Source: Streptomyces bungoensis (GTDB lineage Bacteria; Actinomycetota; Actinomycetes; Streptomycetales; Streptomycetaceae). From it: a stretch of DNA of 64,000 nt. The notes beneath the pieces are model-generated. The model was not told where the DNA came from. It was given only the letters and a program-made list of their open reading frames with translations, and made no database searches. The position numbers and the translations under genes are program-made. Shown one piece after another: positions 51,156 through 59,443 of this stretch. The stretch spans positions 80,740-144,739 of the forward strand of contig NZ_KQ948860.1 in assembly GCF_001514215.1 (NCBI RefSeq), given 5' to 3'. The first letter of the stretch is position 1. Every line of letters begins with the position of its first letter.

Positions 51156-51476
51156 TCACTCGCCCTGCGGCGGCAGCGCGGCGACGACCGGGTGGTCGCG
51201 CTCGATCAGCCCGAGCTTGCTGGCACCGCCGGGGGAGCCCAGCTCGTCGAAGAACTCGACGTTCGCCTTGTAGTAGTCCTTCCACTCCTCCGGGACGTCG
51301 TCCTCGTAGAAGATCGCCTCGACCGGGCAGACCGGCTCACAGGCACCACAGTCGACGCATTCGTCCGGGTGGATGTACAAGGACCGCTGGCCCTCGTAGA
51401 TGCAGTCGACCGGGCACTCCTCGATGCACGCCTTGTCCTTGACGTCGACACAAGGCTGCGCGATGACGTAGGTCAC
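51156..51476 (-). CDS. fdxC: 7Fe ferredoxin (FdxC/FdxA type)
   Basis: A 106-residue ferredoxin with cysteines at 9, 17, 21, 25, 40, 43, 46 and 50. CVDCGACEPVCP provides the [4Fe-4S] ligands and the C-x7-C spacing at the N-terminus fits a [3Fe-4S] cluster, as in actinobacterial 7Fe ferredoxins. The long C-terminal extension (EEWKDYYKANVEFFDELGSPGGASKLG) is typical of the family. It carries electrons to cytochromes P450 or other oxidoreductases. The start is GTG 51476. It lies upstream of dapC, as in Rv1177. Confidence 0.95.
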   Translation of the reverse strand: MTYVIAQPCVDVKDKACIEECPVDCIYEGQRSLYIHPDECVDCGACEPVCPVEAIFYEDDVPEEWKDYYKANVEFFDELGSPGGASKLGLIERDHPVVAALPPQGE

Positions 51477-51616
51477 GCTGTCGTTCCTCCTCGATAGGGC
51501 GCTGGCGGGCCTCCTCAGGCTCCGCCGCCTGGCGCGCGGGAGCGCGGCGTCGTCGATGCCCGCCCCTAGTATCTCCGTTCCGGGGCAAGATCCGAACAGG
51601 AGGGGTGAACTGACCA

Positions 51617-52624
51617 GTGGAAATCTCGGCGCATGGACGCCTCGAGGTCCGTATCACCACTGCTGACGTGGGCAAACGGGTCTCCGTGCGGCGCTTGGGC
51701 GAACCTGGAGCGGCGCCGGAGAAGTTCACCGACACGGTGGGTGTTCTCACATCATGGGACGACGGCGTGCTCATGATCACACGACGGGACGGGGAGCGGG
51801 TCCGCATCGCGGAGTCCACGCTCGTCGCGGCGAAGGTCGTGCCGGCCGCTCCGGCGCGTCGCCGGGGGCCCGCCGCGAGCTACCCGGAGCTGGCGCGGGT
51901 CGCCTCGCGGGCGTGGCGTCCGGTGGAGAGCGAGGGACTGGGCGAGTGGGAACTGCGGGCCGCCGCCGGGTTCACGCGGCGGGCCAACAGCGTGCTGCCG
52001 CTCGGCGAGCCGGGGCTGCCGCTCGACGCGGCCCTGGAGGCCGTACGGCGCTGGTACGGCGAGCGCGGGCTGCCCGCGTACGTCCAGACCGCGACCGGTG
52101 CCGAGGGCACGCAGGAGGTGCTGTCCGCGGAGCTGGAGCGGCGCGGCTGGATGCGGGAGGTGACGGCCGAGCTGTGGGTCGGCGGGCTCGCGCCGATCGC
52201 GGACGTCGCCGAGGGCGCCGGGGTGGCGCTGTCCCGGGAGGCCGGCGAGGCCTGGCTGGCGCGGTACCGGCGCAAGGGGCTGAGCGACGTGGCCCTGCGG
52301 GTGCTGGGCAGTGGCCCGTCGGTGTGGTTCGCGACGGTGCCGGGCGCGGCGGGCGAGCCTCCGGCGGCGATCGGGCGGTGCGTGGTGGACGGCCGCTGGG
52401 CCGGGTTCTCCGCCGTCGAGGTGGACCCCGCACGGCGCCGGCAGGGCCTGGCCACCGAGGTCATGGCCGCGCTCGCCCGCCGGGCCCTGGCCGAGGGCGC
52501 CTCGGCGGCCTGGCTGCAGGTGGAGGAGGCCAACGAGGGCGCCCGGGCCCTGTACACCCGTCTCGGCATGTCCGTCCATCACGCCTACCACTACCACCGG
52601 GCGCCGGGAGAGGCCGCGCGGTGA
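51617..52624 (+). CDS. GNAT-family N-acetyltransferase
   Basis: A 335-residue protein. The first 80 residues form a small beta domain (RLEVRITTADVGKRVSVRRL, TDTVGVLTSWDDGVLMITRRDG) common in actinobacterial GNAT proteins. The C-terminal domain has the acetyl-CoA motif VEVDPARRRQGLATEVMAALARRA and VEEANEGARALYTRLGMSVHHAYHYH. The substrate is unknown. GTG 51617 starts the conserved VEISAHGRLEVRIT. It is divergent from fdxC and co-directional with the SirB1-like gene. Confidence 0.88.
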   Translation: MEISAHGRLEVRITTADVGKRVSVRRLGEPGAAPEKFTDTVGVLTSWDDGVLMITRRDGERVRIAESTLVAAKVVPAAPARRRGPAASYPELARVASRAWRPVESEGLGEWELRAAAGFTRRANSVLPLGEPGLPLDAALEAVRRWYGERGLPAYVQTATGAEGTQEVLSAELERRGWMREVTAELWVGGLAPIADVAEGAGVALSREAGEAWLARYRRKGLSDVALRVLGSGPSVWFATVPGAAGEPPAAIGRCVVDGRWAGFSAVEVDPARRRQGLATEVMAALARRALAEGASAAWLQVEEANEGARALYTRLGMSVHHAYHYHRAPGEAAR

Positions 52625-52672
52625 GGCCCGCACCGGTCACCGGACATGCGCCGGGCAGTGGTAGGAACCGTC

Positions 52673-53560
52673 GTGAAAGGGCATGAGCCAGGCATGCGGC
52701 ATCCGCGTCTTCCGCCTCCGTACCCGCCTCCGCCGGAGCGGTCCGCCGAGGTGCGGCGGCGGTTCGGGGAGGAGGCGCGGTCGGAGCGGCCGGATCTGTC
52801 GGCGCTGTGTCTGCTGATCGGCGCCGACGCGGACGGCACGCTCGACGAGGCCGGTATCGACGCGGCCCAGCTGGAGCTGGACCGGCTCGCCGGGCTGCTG
52901 CCGTACCGTCCGGGCGGCCCGCGCGCCTGGGCGGAGGCGGTGGGCCGGCTGCTCGGTGAGCGCCTCGGGTTCCACGGGGCGCCCGCGGACTACGAGCGCC
53001 TGGAGTCCTCCCTGCTGCACGAGGTGCTGCGGCGCCGCCGCGGGCTGCCGATCCTGTTGTCGGTCGTGTGGATGGAGGTCGCCCGCCGGGCGGGCGCACC
53101 CGTGTACGGGGTCGCGCTCCCGGGACACTTCGTGATCGGGTTCGGAGCGGCCGAGGAACAGGTGCTGGCCGACCCGTTCGACGGCGGCAGGGTACTGACC
53201 GGCGCGGACGCCGAGCTCCTGGTCGCCGGTGCGGCCGGGACGCCGCTGCGGCCCTCCATGCTGGTGCCCGCGGCCCCGCTGGAGGTCGTCCAGCGGATCC
53301 TCAACAACGTCCGGGCCTGGGCCTCCGCCCGGCCCGAGCGGTCGGACGTCGCCCTCCGGGCCGTGGAGCTGAGCCTGCTCATCCCCTCGCACCCCGCCCG
53401 GCTGCGCTACGAGCGCGGTCAGCTCCTCGTGCAGCGGGGGGAGTTCGTCGAGGGGGCCGCCGAGCTGGACGCGTACGCGCATCTGATCGAGGTCGTCGAC
53501 GAGTCAGCCGCCCGGACGGTCCGTCAGCAGGCCGGTACGGCCCGCGCCATGCTCAACTGA
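52673..53560 (+). CDS. SirB1-like transglutaminase-family protein
   Basis: A protein of about 295 residues. The central domain HEVLRRRRGLPILLSVVWMEVARRAGAPVYGVALPGHFVIGF matches the SirB1/transglutaminase-like family (DUF1347-type), with VLADPFDGGRVL following. The usual catalytic cysteine is not obvious, so enzymatic activity is doubtful. The C-terminal part is TPR-like (LRYERGQLLVQRGEFVEGAAELDAY). GTG 52673 has AGGAA seven bases upstream; ATG 52694 and 52646 are alternatives. It ends 14 bases from the convergent carboxylase epsilon gene. Confidence 0.75.
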   Translation: MKGHEPGMRHPRLPPPYPPPPERSAEVRRRFGEEARSERPDLSALCLLIGADADGTLDEAGIDAAQLELDRLAGLLPYRPGGPRAWAEAVGRLLGERLGFHGAPADYERLESSLLHEVLRRRRGLPILLSVVWMEVARRAGAPVYGVALPGHFVIGFGAAEEQVLADPFDGGRVLTGADAELLVAGAAGTPLRPSMLVPAAPLEVVQRILNNVRAWASARPERSDVALRAVELSLLIPSHPARLRYERGQLLVQRGEFVEGAAELDAYAHLIEVVDESAARTVRQQAGTARAMLN

Positions 53561-53574
53561 CGCGCCCCGGCCGG

Positions 53575-54513
53575 TCAGGCGGGTCCCAGCCATGACGTCG
53601 ACGGGCTCGCGGGCGGGGTCCAGCGGGCGCGTCGGGCGGGCGCGGGGGTGAGGGGCGGCCGCGGCGCGCGGCGGGGCAGGACCGCGAGGATGGCCGCGGT
53701 GACGGCGGCGATCTCGTCCGGCGTCGGATCACCGCCACGGATGATCAGCAGCGGCTTGACGGCCCGTGCGGCGTCCGCGGGCGCGGAGGGCACGGCGGAC
53801 GCCGGGACGGGGAAGGGCGCACGGACTGTCCGGGCGCCCGTGGCGGCCGGTGCGGTTCCGGGGGCGGCGTCGGAGGTGGTCGCGGGGGTGGCCTGGGAGC
53901 TGGTCGCGGGGGCGTCCTGCGATCTGGTCGCGGGAGCGGCCACGGAGCTGGCTCCGGGGGCGGCCTCGGAGCCGGCCCCCGGGCCGGACGGTGCGGGCCG
54001 GGTGGCGGGCGGGGCGGGACGCGCGGTGACCGTGGTGGGGCGGGCGGCGGGGCGGGATGCGGCCCCGGGGCCGGACGGCGCGGGCCGGGTGACGCTCGAC
54101 CCACCCCCGCGCGCGCCGAGCACGCGGCCGCCGGCAGCGGCCCGCTCCCCCGGCGGTGCGCTCGACGGCGTGGCGGGCGGAGCAGGACGCGCGGCGACCG
54201 TGACAGGGCGGGTGGCCGTCCCGGACATGGTCTTCGGACCGGACGGCTCGGGCCGCGCGGCAGGCGGGGCAGGACGCGCGGCGACCGTAGCAGCGCGGGC
54301 GGCGGCCCCCGAAGCAGTCCCAGGGCCGGACGGCGCCGGCCGGGTGGCGGGCGGAGCAGGACGCGCGGCGACCGCGGCGGGGCGGGCGGCGGACTCGGAA
54401 GCGGTTCCGGGACCCGACGGCGCGGGACGCGTGGTGGCCGTGGCCGCGCGGGGGGCCGTCCCGGCGGCGGTTCCGGGGCCCGGCAGTGCGGGACGGGTGG
54501 TGGGTGAGGTCAT
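53575..54513 (-). CDS. Acyl-CoA carboxylase epsilon-type subunit with a repeat-expanded N-terminus
   Basis: A 312-residue protein. Only the last 60 residues resemble the small epsilon subunit of streptomycete acyl-CoA carboxylases: PLLIIRGGDPTPDEIAAVTAAI, then WTPPASPSTSWLGP with the Trp near the end. Epsilon subunits are normally 60 to 90 residues. Here about 190 residues of 29-residue Pro/Ala/Thr-rich repeats and a further Ala/Thr linker precede the domain. Its ATG overlaps the beta-subunit stop (ATGA at 54510-54513), so the two are made together and should form a complex with a biotinylated alpha subunit encoded elsewhere. Confidence 0.8.
   Translation of the reverse strand: MTSPTTRPALPGPGTAAGTAPRAATATTRPAPSGPGTASESAARPAAVAARPAPPATRPAPSGPGTASGAAARAATVAARPAPPAARPEPSGPKTMSGTATRPVTVAARPAPPATPSSAPPGERAAAGGRVLGARGGGSSVTRPAPSGPGAASRPAARPTTVTARPAPPATRPAPSGPGAGSEAAPGASSVAAPATRSQDAPATSSQATPATTSDAAPGTAPAATGARTVRAPFPVPASAVPSAPADAARAVKPLLIIRGGDPTPDEIAAVTAAILAVLPRRAPRPPLTPAPARRARWTPPASPSTSWLGPA
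53929..54498 (-). repeat. 87-bp (29-residue) tandem repeats in the carboxylase epsilon gene
   Basis: About six units, the best matching TRPAPSGPGTASGAAARAAT followed by VAARPAPPA, occupy residues 6 to 195. Units 2, 3, 4 and 5 are nearly identical; unit 1 is short, a 27-residue Gly/Arg-rich insert lies between units 4 and 5, and unit 6 degenerates. The segment is probably disordered. Confidence 0.85.
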
Positions 54514-56219
54514 TGGGGCTGGTTCCCATGCTTCCGGGCCGGGCCCGTGCGGTGCACGGCGCGCAGTGTGGTCAGCGCGTCGATCAGCACCCTGCGGGTG
54601 TCGGCGGGATCGATGACGTCGTCCACGAGGCCTCGTTCGGCCGCGTAGTAGGGATGCATCAGTTCGGAGCGGTACTCCTCGACGAGCCGTTCCCGGGTAG
54701 CCTCCGGGTCGTCCGCGGCGGCGATCTGCCTGCGGAAGACCACGTTGGCCGCGCCCTCCGCCCCCATGACCGCGACCTCGTTGCCGGGCCAGGCGAAGGA
54801 CAGGTCGCACCCGACGGAACGGGAGTCCATGACGATGTACGCGCCGCCGTACGCCTTGCGCAGGATCACCTGGATCCGGGGCACGGTGGCGTTGCAGTAC
54901 GCGTACAGCAGTTTGGCGCCGTGCCGGATGATGCCGCCGTGCTCCTGGTCCACGCCGGGCAGGAAGCCCGGCACGTCGACCAGCGTGACCAGCGGGACGT
55001 TGAACGCGTCGCAGAACTGCACGAACCGGGCCGCCTTCTGCGCGGCCTCGATGTCCAGCACCCCGGCGTACACGGACGGCTGGTTGGCGACGATGCCGAC
55101 CGTCTGGCCGCCGAGGCGGGCCAGCGCGCACACCACGTTCGGCGCCCACAGCTCGTGGACCTCGGTGACGTCGCCGTCGTCGACGATCTCCGCGATCACC
55201 GGGCGGATGTCGTAGCTGCGCCGGGACTCGGCGGGCACCAGTTCCAGCAGGGCCTCGCAGCGGCGGTCCACGGGGTCGTCGCAGGGCGTCTCGGGCGGGT
55301 GTTCGCGGTTGTTGGCCGGCAGCAGCGACAGCAGGTAGCGGACCTCGGCCAGGCAGGTCTCCTCGTCGTCGTGGACGAACGCGGCGACCCCGGAGCGGGC
55401 CGCGTGCACCTCGGCACCGCCCAGCTCCTCGTGCGTGACCTGTTCCCCGGTGACCGCCCGCACCACGTCCGGGCCGGTGACGAACATCTGGGAGGTGGCG
55501 CGGACCATGAACACGAAGTCGGTCAGCGAGGGCGAGTAGGCGGCGCCGCCCGCGCACGGGCCGAGCATCACGCTGATCTGGGGGATCACCCCGGAGGCGC
55601 GGACGTTGCGCTGGAAGATGCCGCCGTAGCCGGCGAGCGCGCTGATGCCCTCCTGGATACGGGCGCCGGCGCCGTCGTTCAGGCTGACCAGGGGCGCACC
55701 GGCCGCCGCCGCCAGGTCCATCAGCTTGTGGATCTTCTGGGCGTGCGCCTCGCCGAGGGCTCCGCCGAAGATGCGGAAGTCATGGGCGTAGGCGAAGACG
55801 CGGCGTCCGTCGACCAGACCCCAGCCGGTGACCACACCGTCGGTGTACGGCCGCCGGTCCTCCAGGCCGAAGCCGCTCGCCCGGTGCCGGCGCAGGGGCT
55901 CGATCTCGGTGAACGTGCCCTCGTCGAAGAGGAGGTCCAGGCGTTCCCGGACGGTCAGCTTGCCCCGCCGGTGCTGCGCCTCGGTGGCCGCCTCGCCGGG
56001 ACCGGCGGTGGCGAGCGCGTGCAGGGCGGCCAGCTCGGCCGTCAACTGCGCGAGGGTGGGTGCCTCTTGGGCGGCCCCGGTGGTTTCGGCGGTCGTGCTC
56101 GCCGCGGTGGTCGCGCCGGTCTCCGTGGTTCCTGCGGTGGGCTCGGGTTCCGCCGGGTGGGGTGCGCCGGCCGGCCGCACCGGGCTCGTCGTCGGTCTTT
56201 CCGCCTCGTAGACGCTCAT
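54510..56219 (-). CDS. Acyl-CoA carboxylase beta subunit (carboxyltransferase, AccB/PccB type)
   Basis: A 569-residue carboxyltransferase. A Thr/Ala-rich lead of about 55 residues precedes LTVRERLDLLFDEGTFTE. Substrate-binding elements are present: INDGAGARIQEGISALAGYGGIF, MLGPCAGGAAYSPSLTDFVFM, VDVPGFLPGVDQEHGGIIRHGAKLLYAY and YGGAYIVMDSRSVGCD. With a biotin-carrying alpha subunit it makes malonyl- or methylmalonyl-CoA. ATG 56219 overlaps the upstream glycosyltransferase stop (ATGA). The location beside an accessory RiPP locus suggests a specialised copy rather than the housekeeping one. Confidence 0.92.
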   Translation of the reverse strand: MSVYEAERPTTSPVRPAGAPHPAEPEPTAGTTETGATTAASTTAETTGAAQEAPTLAQLTAELAALHALATAGPGEAATEAQHRRGKLTVRERLDLLFDEGTFTEIEPLRRHRASGFGLEDRRPYTDGVVTGWGLVDGRRVFAYAHDFRIFGGALGEAHAQKIHKLMDLAAAAGAPLVSLNDGAGARIQEGISALAGYGGIFQRNVRASGVIPQISVMLGPCAGGAAYSPSLTDFVFMVRATSQMFVTGPDVVRAVTGEQVTHEELGGAEVHAARSGVAAFVHDDEETCLAEVRYLLSLLPANNREHPPETPCDDPVDRRCEALLELVPAESRRSYDIRPVIAEIVDDGDVTEVHELWAPNVVCALARLGGQTVGIVANQPSVYAGVLDIEAAQKAARFVQFCDAFNVPLVTLVDVPGFLPGVDQEHGGIIRHGAKLLYAYCNATVPRIQVILRKAYGGAYIVMDSRSVGCDLSFAWPGNEVAVMGAEGAANVVFRRQIAAADDPEATRERLVEEYRSELMHPYYAAERGLVDDVIDPADTRRVLIDALTTLRAVHRTGPARKHGNQPQ

Positions 56220-57457
56220 GTGCCCCGCTCGCCTTCCTCGTGTCGCTGTCGCTGTGATGGCCCGGTCCGGCGCCGCTTCGGGTGGGGGCGTCGGCCGGGT
56301 CCGCTGCCGGCGGCGTCCTCCAGCAGCCCGACCAGGGCGGACGGGGGAGGCAGCGCCGCGATCCGGGTGCGCAGCCGCTCGGCGGCGGCGAGGGCCCTTC
56401 CGCCGTGCAGCAGCTCGGCCAGGTGGCGCCGGAGCCGCAGTGCGTCGGCCATGTCACGGGCGTCGGCGGGGGTCGCGGCGACCAGGCGCCGGCCCGCGCC
56501 GATGCGGGCCAGCCGGTCGCCCGCGGGGCGGGTGCCGGTCAGCACCAGCTGGGGCACGCCGTGCGCGGCGGCCGCCAGGGTGACGTCGGGCCCGCCGTCG
56601 TGCACCACGCCCGCGCAGGTGGCCAGCACCGGGCCCAGGAGCAGGGGGCCGGCGAAGCGGACCCCCCGGCCGAGGGCCTGGCGGTAGGCGTGCCGGCGGT
56701 ACGGGGCGACGACCGCGACCAGTTCGGCGTCGAGCTCGCGCACGGCACGGGCCACCTGGCGTACCCGTGCGGCGGACCAGACACCGGGCCCCTGGTCGGG
56801 GCCGGGGCGCAGGCACACCCGGGGCCTGGCGGGTGGCTGCTCCAGCCACTCGGGCAGGCGGACCGCCGGCACGTCCTCGTGGCGCACGGCGAACGCGCCG
56901 GCCTCCGCGTCACCGCGCAGGGCCGGCGGGCAGGGATCGACCCAGAGGCCCGCGCCGCCCACCGCCGCCCGCGCGGGGTCCCGGTGGTCCAGCGCGGACC
57001 AGTGCACCACCTGCCCGCCGCCCCACGGCCCGGCCGCGTCCCCGGAGGGGGAGCCGGAACGGGGGCCACCGGACCAGGGCCCGGACGCACCGCCCGGCCA
57101 GGACGTCGGCCGAGGGTGCGGCCAGGGCGCCGGCCGGTCGCCGGAGCGCTCACCGGCGCGGTGGCCGGAGCGCAGGGCGGTGTCGCCGGACAGGGCCGCG
57201 CAGGCGTCGGCGGGCCACGCGCCGGGGACGTCGCCGGATGCGGCGTGCACGGCGACGTGGGGACGCCAGCCGGGCTCCGGCGGCAGGACGGGGAGCGCGC
57301 CGAGCACGGCGGGGAGCCCGCCGTGGGTGAACAGGCCGCCCGTCGGCACCGGGGCCGCGATGCGCACCTCGTGCCCGGCCGCCGCGCAGGCCAGGGCGGT
57401 CGGTGCCATCGCGAGCAGATGCGGCAGGGAGTGCCTCGCGGCGAACAGCACCCGCAT
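56216..57457 (-). CDS. GT1-type (antibiotic glycosyltransferase-like) glycosyltransferase
   Basis: A 413-residue GT-B glycosyltransferase like those that decorate natural products. The N-terminus MRVLFAARHSLPHLLAMAPTALACAAAGHEVRIAAP is the acceptor domain. The donor site GVVHDGGPDVTLAAAAHGVPQLVLTGTRPAGDRLARIGAG has the GT1 layout, but the usual HHGG is changed to HDGG. A Gly/Ser/Pro-rich linker of about 60 residues interrupts the acceptor half. It heads an operon with the carboxylase beta and epsilon genes (overlap ATGA). The acceptor is unknown. Confidence 0.8.
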   Translation of the reverse strand: MRVLFAARHSLPHLLAMAPTALACAAAGHEVRIAAPVPTGGLFTHGGLPAVLGALPVLPPEPGWRPHVAVHAASGDVPGAWPADACAALSGDTALRSGHRAGERSGDRPAPWPHPRPTSWPGGASGPWSGGPRSGSPSGDAAGPWGGGQVVHWSALDHRDPARAAVGGAGLWVDPCPPALRGDAEAGAFAVRHEDVPAVRLPEWLEQPPARPRVCLRPGPDQGPGVWSAARVRQVARAVRELDAELVAVVAPYRRHAYRQALGRGVRFAGPLLLGPVLATCAGVVHDGGPDVTLAAAAHGVPQLVLTGTRPAGDRLARIGAGRRLVAATPADARDMADALRLRRHLAELLHGGRALAAAERLRTRIAALPPPSALVGLLEDAAGSGPGRRPHPKRRRTGPSQRQRHEEGERGT

Positions 57458-57575
57458 GACGCCCCCTTCCGGCCGGGGCCCGCGCCCTCACCGCACGCCG
57501 GCCTGCCTCCCCAGCAGACGGCCCCGCGCTGGAGGCGCGTTAGGACGCCGCTGGAGGGTCCCGGCGGGCGCCGCC

Positions 57576-57770
57576 AGGGTCTTTCGTTCGGATCGGGCCG
57601 GATCAGGGAGCGGGGTCCGGTGCGAAGGACACCTCCCACGCCGTTCGGGCAGTGGGGGAGCATCGCAAGGCGGAGGAGGTCGCCATGGCGGAGCCATGGC
57701 AACCGACGACAACGCGGCGAGGCACGGTGCCGGGGCCCGCGAGCCCGGCATGATCCGAACGAGAGGCCCT
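57576..57770. repeat. Dispersed inverted-repeat element, copy 2
   Basis: A 195-bp copy of the element at 27781-27948, with terminal inverted repeats beginning AGGGTCTTTCGTTCGGATC. Relative to copy 1 it carries about 35 extra bases after GGGGTCCGGTGC; this insert can itself fold (CTCCCAC paired with GTGGGGGAG). The rest is over 90 percent identical by eye. As with copy 1, its right end supplies the TAG stop of a minus-strand gene, here the SARP. Confidence 0.85.
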
Positions 57771-58548
57771 ACGCTCCGGCGGGCGTGCTCAGCCGTGCCC
57801 GCAGCTCGCGCTCCAGGCGGCGCAGGCCCGGGGACGGCAGGAGGCCGAAGCGGTCGTCGAGGCGCGAGCGCAGCGACGTGCAGACGGTGAGGGCGGACTC
57901 GGGGCGGCCGGACCGGCTCAGGGCCGTGACGAAGAGGGCGTGCAGGCCCTCGTCGTGGGGATGGCGGCCGGTGAGGTCGGCCAGTTCGGGGAGCAGGCGT
58001 TCATGGGCGCCGAGCCGCAGTTCGGCGGCGAGGCAGCGCTCCAGGGCGTCCTTGCGGCTCTGGGTCAGGCGCATCCCCTCCAGGCCCAGCAGCGCGCCTG
58101 TGCGGACGTCCGCGAAGGCGTCCTCCTCGCCCTGCCACAGGGCCAGTGCCCGGCGGAACAGCGTGGCCGCGCGGGCGTCGTCGCCCTGTTCCGCGGCCGC
58201 CTGGGCCTCGGCGCACAGGCGGTCGTGGACGTGCGCGTCCACGGCGTCCGGTCCGACGAGCAGCGCGTATCCGCCGGGGCGGGTGACCAGCACCTCGCGG
58301 GCCGCCGAGGGGTCGCCCAGGGCCTGGCTCAGGCGGGTGCGCAGTTGCAGGACGTAGGTCTGGACGGTGATGTGCGCCCTCGGTGACGCGCCGTCGCCCC
58401 AGACCTCCTCGATGACCGTGGGCACCGGCACGACCTGCCCGGCCTGGACGGCGAGCAGCGCGAGGATCTGGCGCGGTTTGCCGGCTGTGGGCGAGACGGA
58501 GACGCCCTCGACGAGAGCGGAGAACGGTCCCAGCACGGTGATGTTCAT
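57769..58548 (-). CDS. SARP-family transcriptional activator
   Basis: A 259-residue regulator. An OmpR-like winged helix (PTAGKPRQILALLAVQAGQVVPVPTVIEEVWGDGASPRAHITVQTYVLQLRTRL) is followed by a bacterial transcriptional activation domain from about residue 95 (DAHVHDRLCAEAQAAAEQGD, HPHDEGLHALFVTALSRSGRPESAL). The size is that of short, pathway-specific SARPs such as ActII-4 or DnrI. ATG 58548 follows AGAGGGGG. It lies downstream of the RiPP genes in the same direction and is the likely local activator. Its stop lies in the dispersed repeat. Confidence 0.92.
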   Translation of the reverse strand: MNITVLGPFSALVEGVSVSPTAGKPRQILALLAVQAGQVVPVPTVIEEVWGDGASPRAHITVQTYVLQLRTRLSQALGDPSAAREVLVTRPGGYALLVGPDAVDAHVHDRLCAEAQAAAEQGDDARAATLFRRALALWQGEEDAFADVRTGALLGLEGMRLTQSRKDALERCLAAELRLGAHERLLPELADLTGRHPHDEGLHALFVTALSRSGRPESALTVCTSLRSRLDDRFGLLPSPGLRRLERELRARLSTPAGA

Positions 58549-58651
58549 GGGTCCCCCTCTGGACGGTCGCGGCCCGGGGACCGGTGCTTCCCCGTGCCCC
58601 GACCGTCCCATGCGGCGCGTCCGCGGGACCAGTGCGCGGGCCACGCGCCCG

Positions 58652-58693
58652 GGGTGAATCCCTCACGGCCGCGACCGTGACGGGTTCACACCC
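58652..58693. terminator. Long imperfect hairpin between the response regulator and SARP genes
   Basis: GGGTGAATCCCTCACGG (58652-58668) and CCGTGACGGGTTCACACCC (58675-58693) form an imperfect stem of about 17 bp around a 6-nt loop, 22 bases after the response-regulator stop. It could terminate the RiPP operon or be an operator for the SARP gene, whose start is 104 bases away. Confidence 0.55.
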
Positions 58694-58714
58694 GGCGGCC
58701 GGGGCCGGGGGCCG

Positions 58715-59320
58715 TCACAGCCAGCCGGAGGTGCGGGCGATGCGGATCGCGTCGACGCGGTTGCGGGCGCCGAGCTTGTAGACCACGGTCGTCAGGTAGT
58801 TGCGCACGGTGCCCGTGGACAGGTGCAGGGTCCTGGCGATCTCGCCGACGTCGTCACCGGCCGCGGCGAGCCGCAGCACGTCGCTCTCGCGGGGGGTGAG
58901 CGGGGACTCGGTGTGTTCGAGGGCGGCGAGCGTGAGCTGCGGGTCGAAGACGCGCTCGCCCGCCGCGACCGAGCGGATCGCGGCGGCCAGCCGGTCCGGG
59001 CTCGAGTCCTTGAGGATGAAGCCGCTGACGTTGGCGTCCAGCGCACGGCGCAGGTGGTTCGGCCGGCCCAGGCTCGTGAGGATCAGCACCTTGGTGGGGA
59101 GGCCGCGCTGGTGCAGCTCGCGTGCCGCCGAGAGGCCGTCGAGGACGGGCAGTTCGATGTCCAGGACGGCCACGTCGGGCTTGACGGCCTCGGCGCGGGC
59201 CACGATGTCGCCGCCGGAATCGAGTTCGGCGACGACCTCGATGTCGGGCTCCATGGAAATCAGTTCCACGAGTGCCCGGCGCAACATGTACATGTCCTCC
59301 GCAATCAGAATCCTGATCAC
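58715..59320 (-). CDS. NarL/LuxR-family response regulator
   Basis: A 201-residue response regulator. The receiver has the acidic pair AED, the phosphoacceptor in VAVLDIELP (Asp54), LTS and FILKDSS. A LuxR-type helix-turn-helix follows: LTPRESDVLRLAAAGDDVGEIARTLHLSTGTVRNYLTTVVYKL. It resembles DesR-type regulators that pair with DesK-like kinases. GTG 59320 is the start; its ribosome site is weak (GGAGGGGG lies too far upstream), so it may depend on read-through from the cyclodehydratase gene. The matching kinase lies at 62610. Confidence 0.92.
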   Translation of the reverse strand: MIRILIAEDMYMLRRALVELISMEPDIEVVAELDSGGDIVARAEAVKPDVAVLDIELPVLDGLSAARELHQRGLPTKVLILTSLGRPNHLRRALDANVSGFILKDSSPDRLAAAIRSVAAGERVFDPQLTLAALEHTESPLTPRESDVLRLAAAGDDVGEIARTLHLSTGTVRNYLTTVVYKLGARNRVDAIRIARTSGWL

Positions 59321-59443
59321 GAGCGTGGTTCACCCCCTCCGGCCCGCCGCACGGTCTCGCACGGAGTTGGCCGGAAACAGAGTAGTTGCCGACATTCGCC
59401 GGAGGGAGTGCTCACGGCAGGATTGCGGAGCGGACGCCCGTTC

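Noticed and set aside
53575..55557. 660-codon minus-strand frame covering the epsilon gene and part of the beta gene
   Set aside because: Only the part from ATG 54513 is supported; upstream of this it is out of frame with the clearly conserved carboxylase beta subunit.
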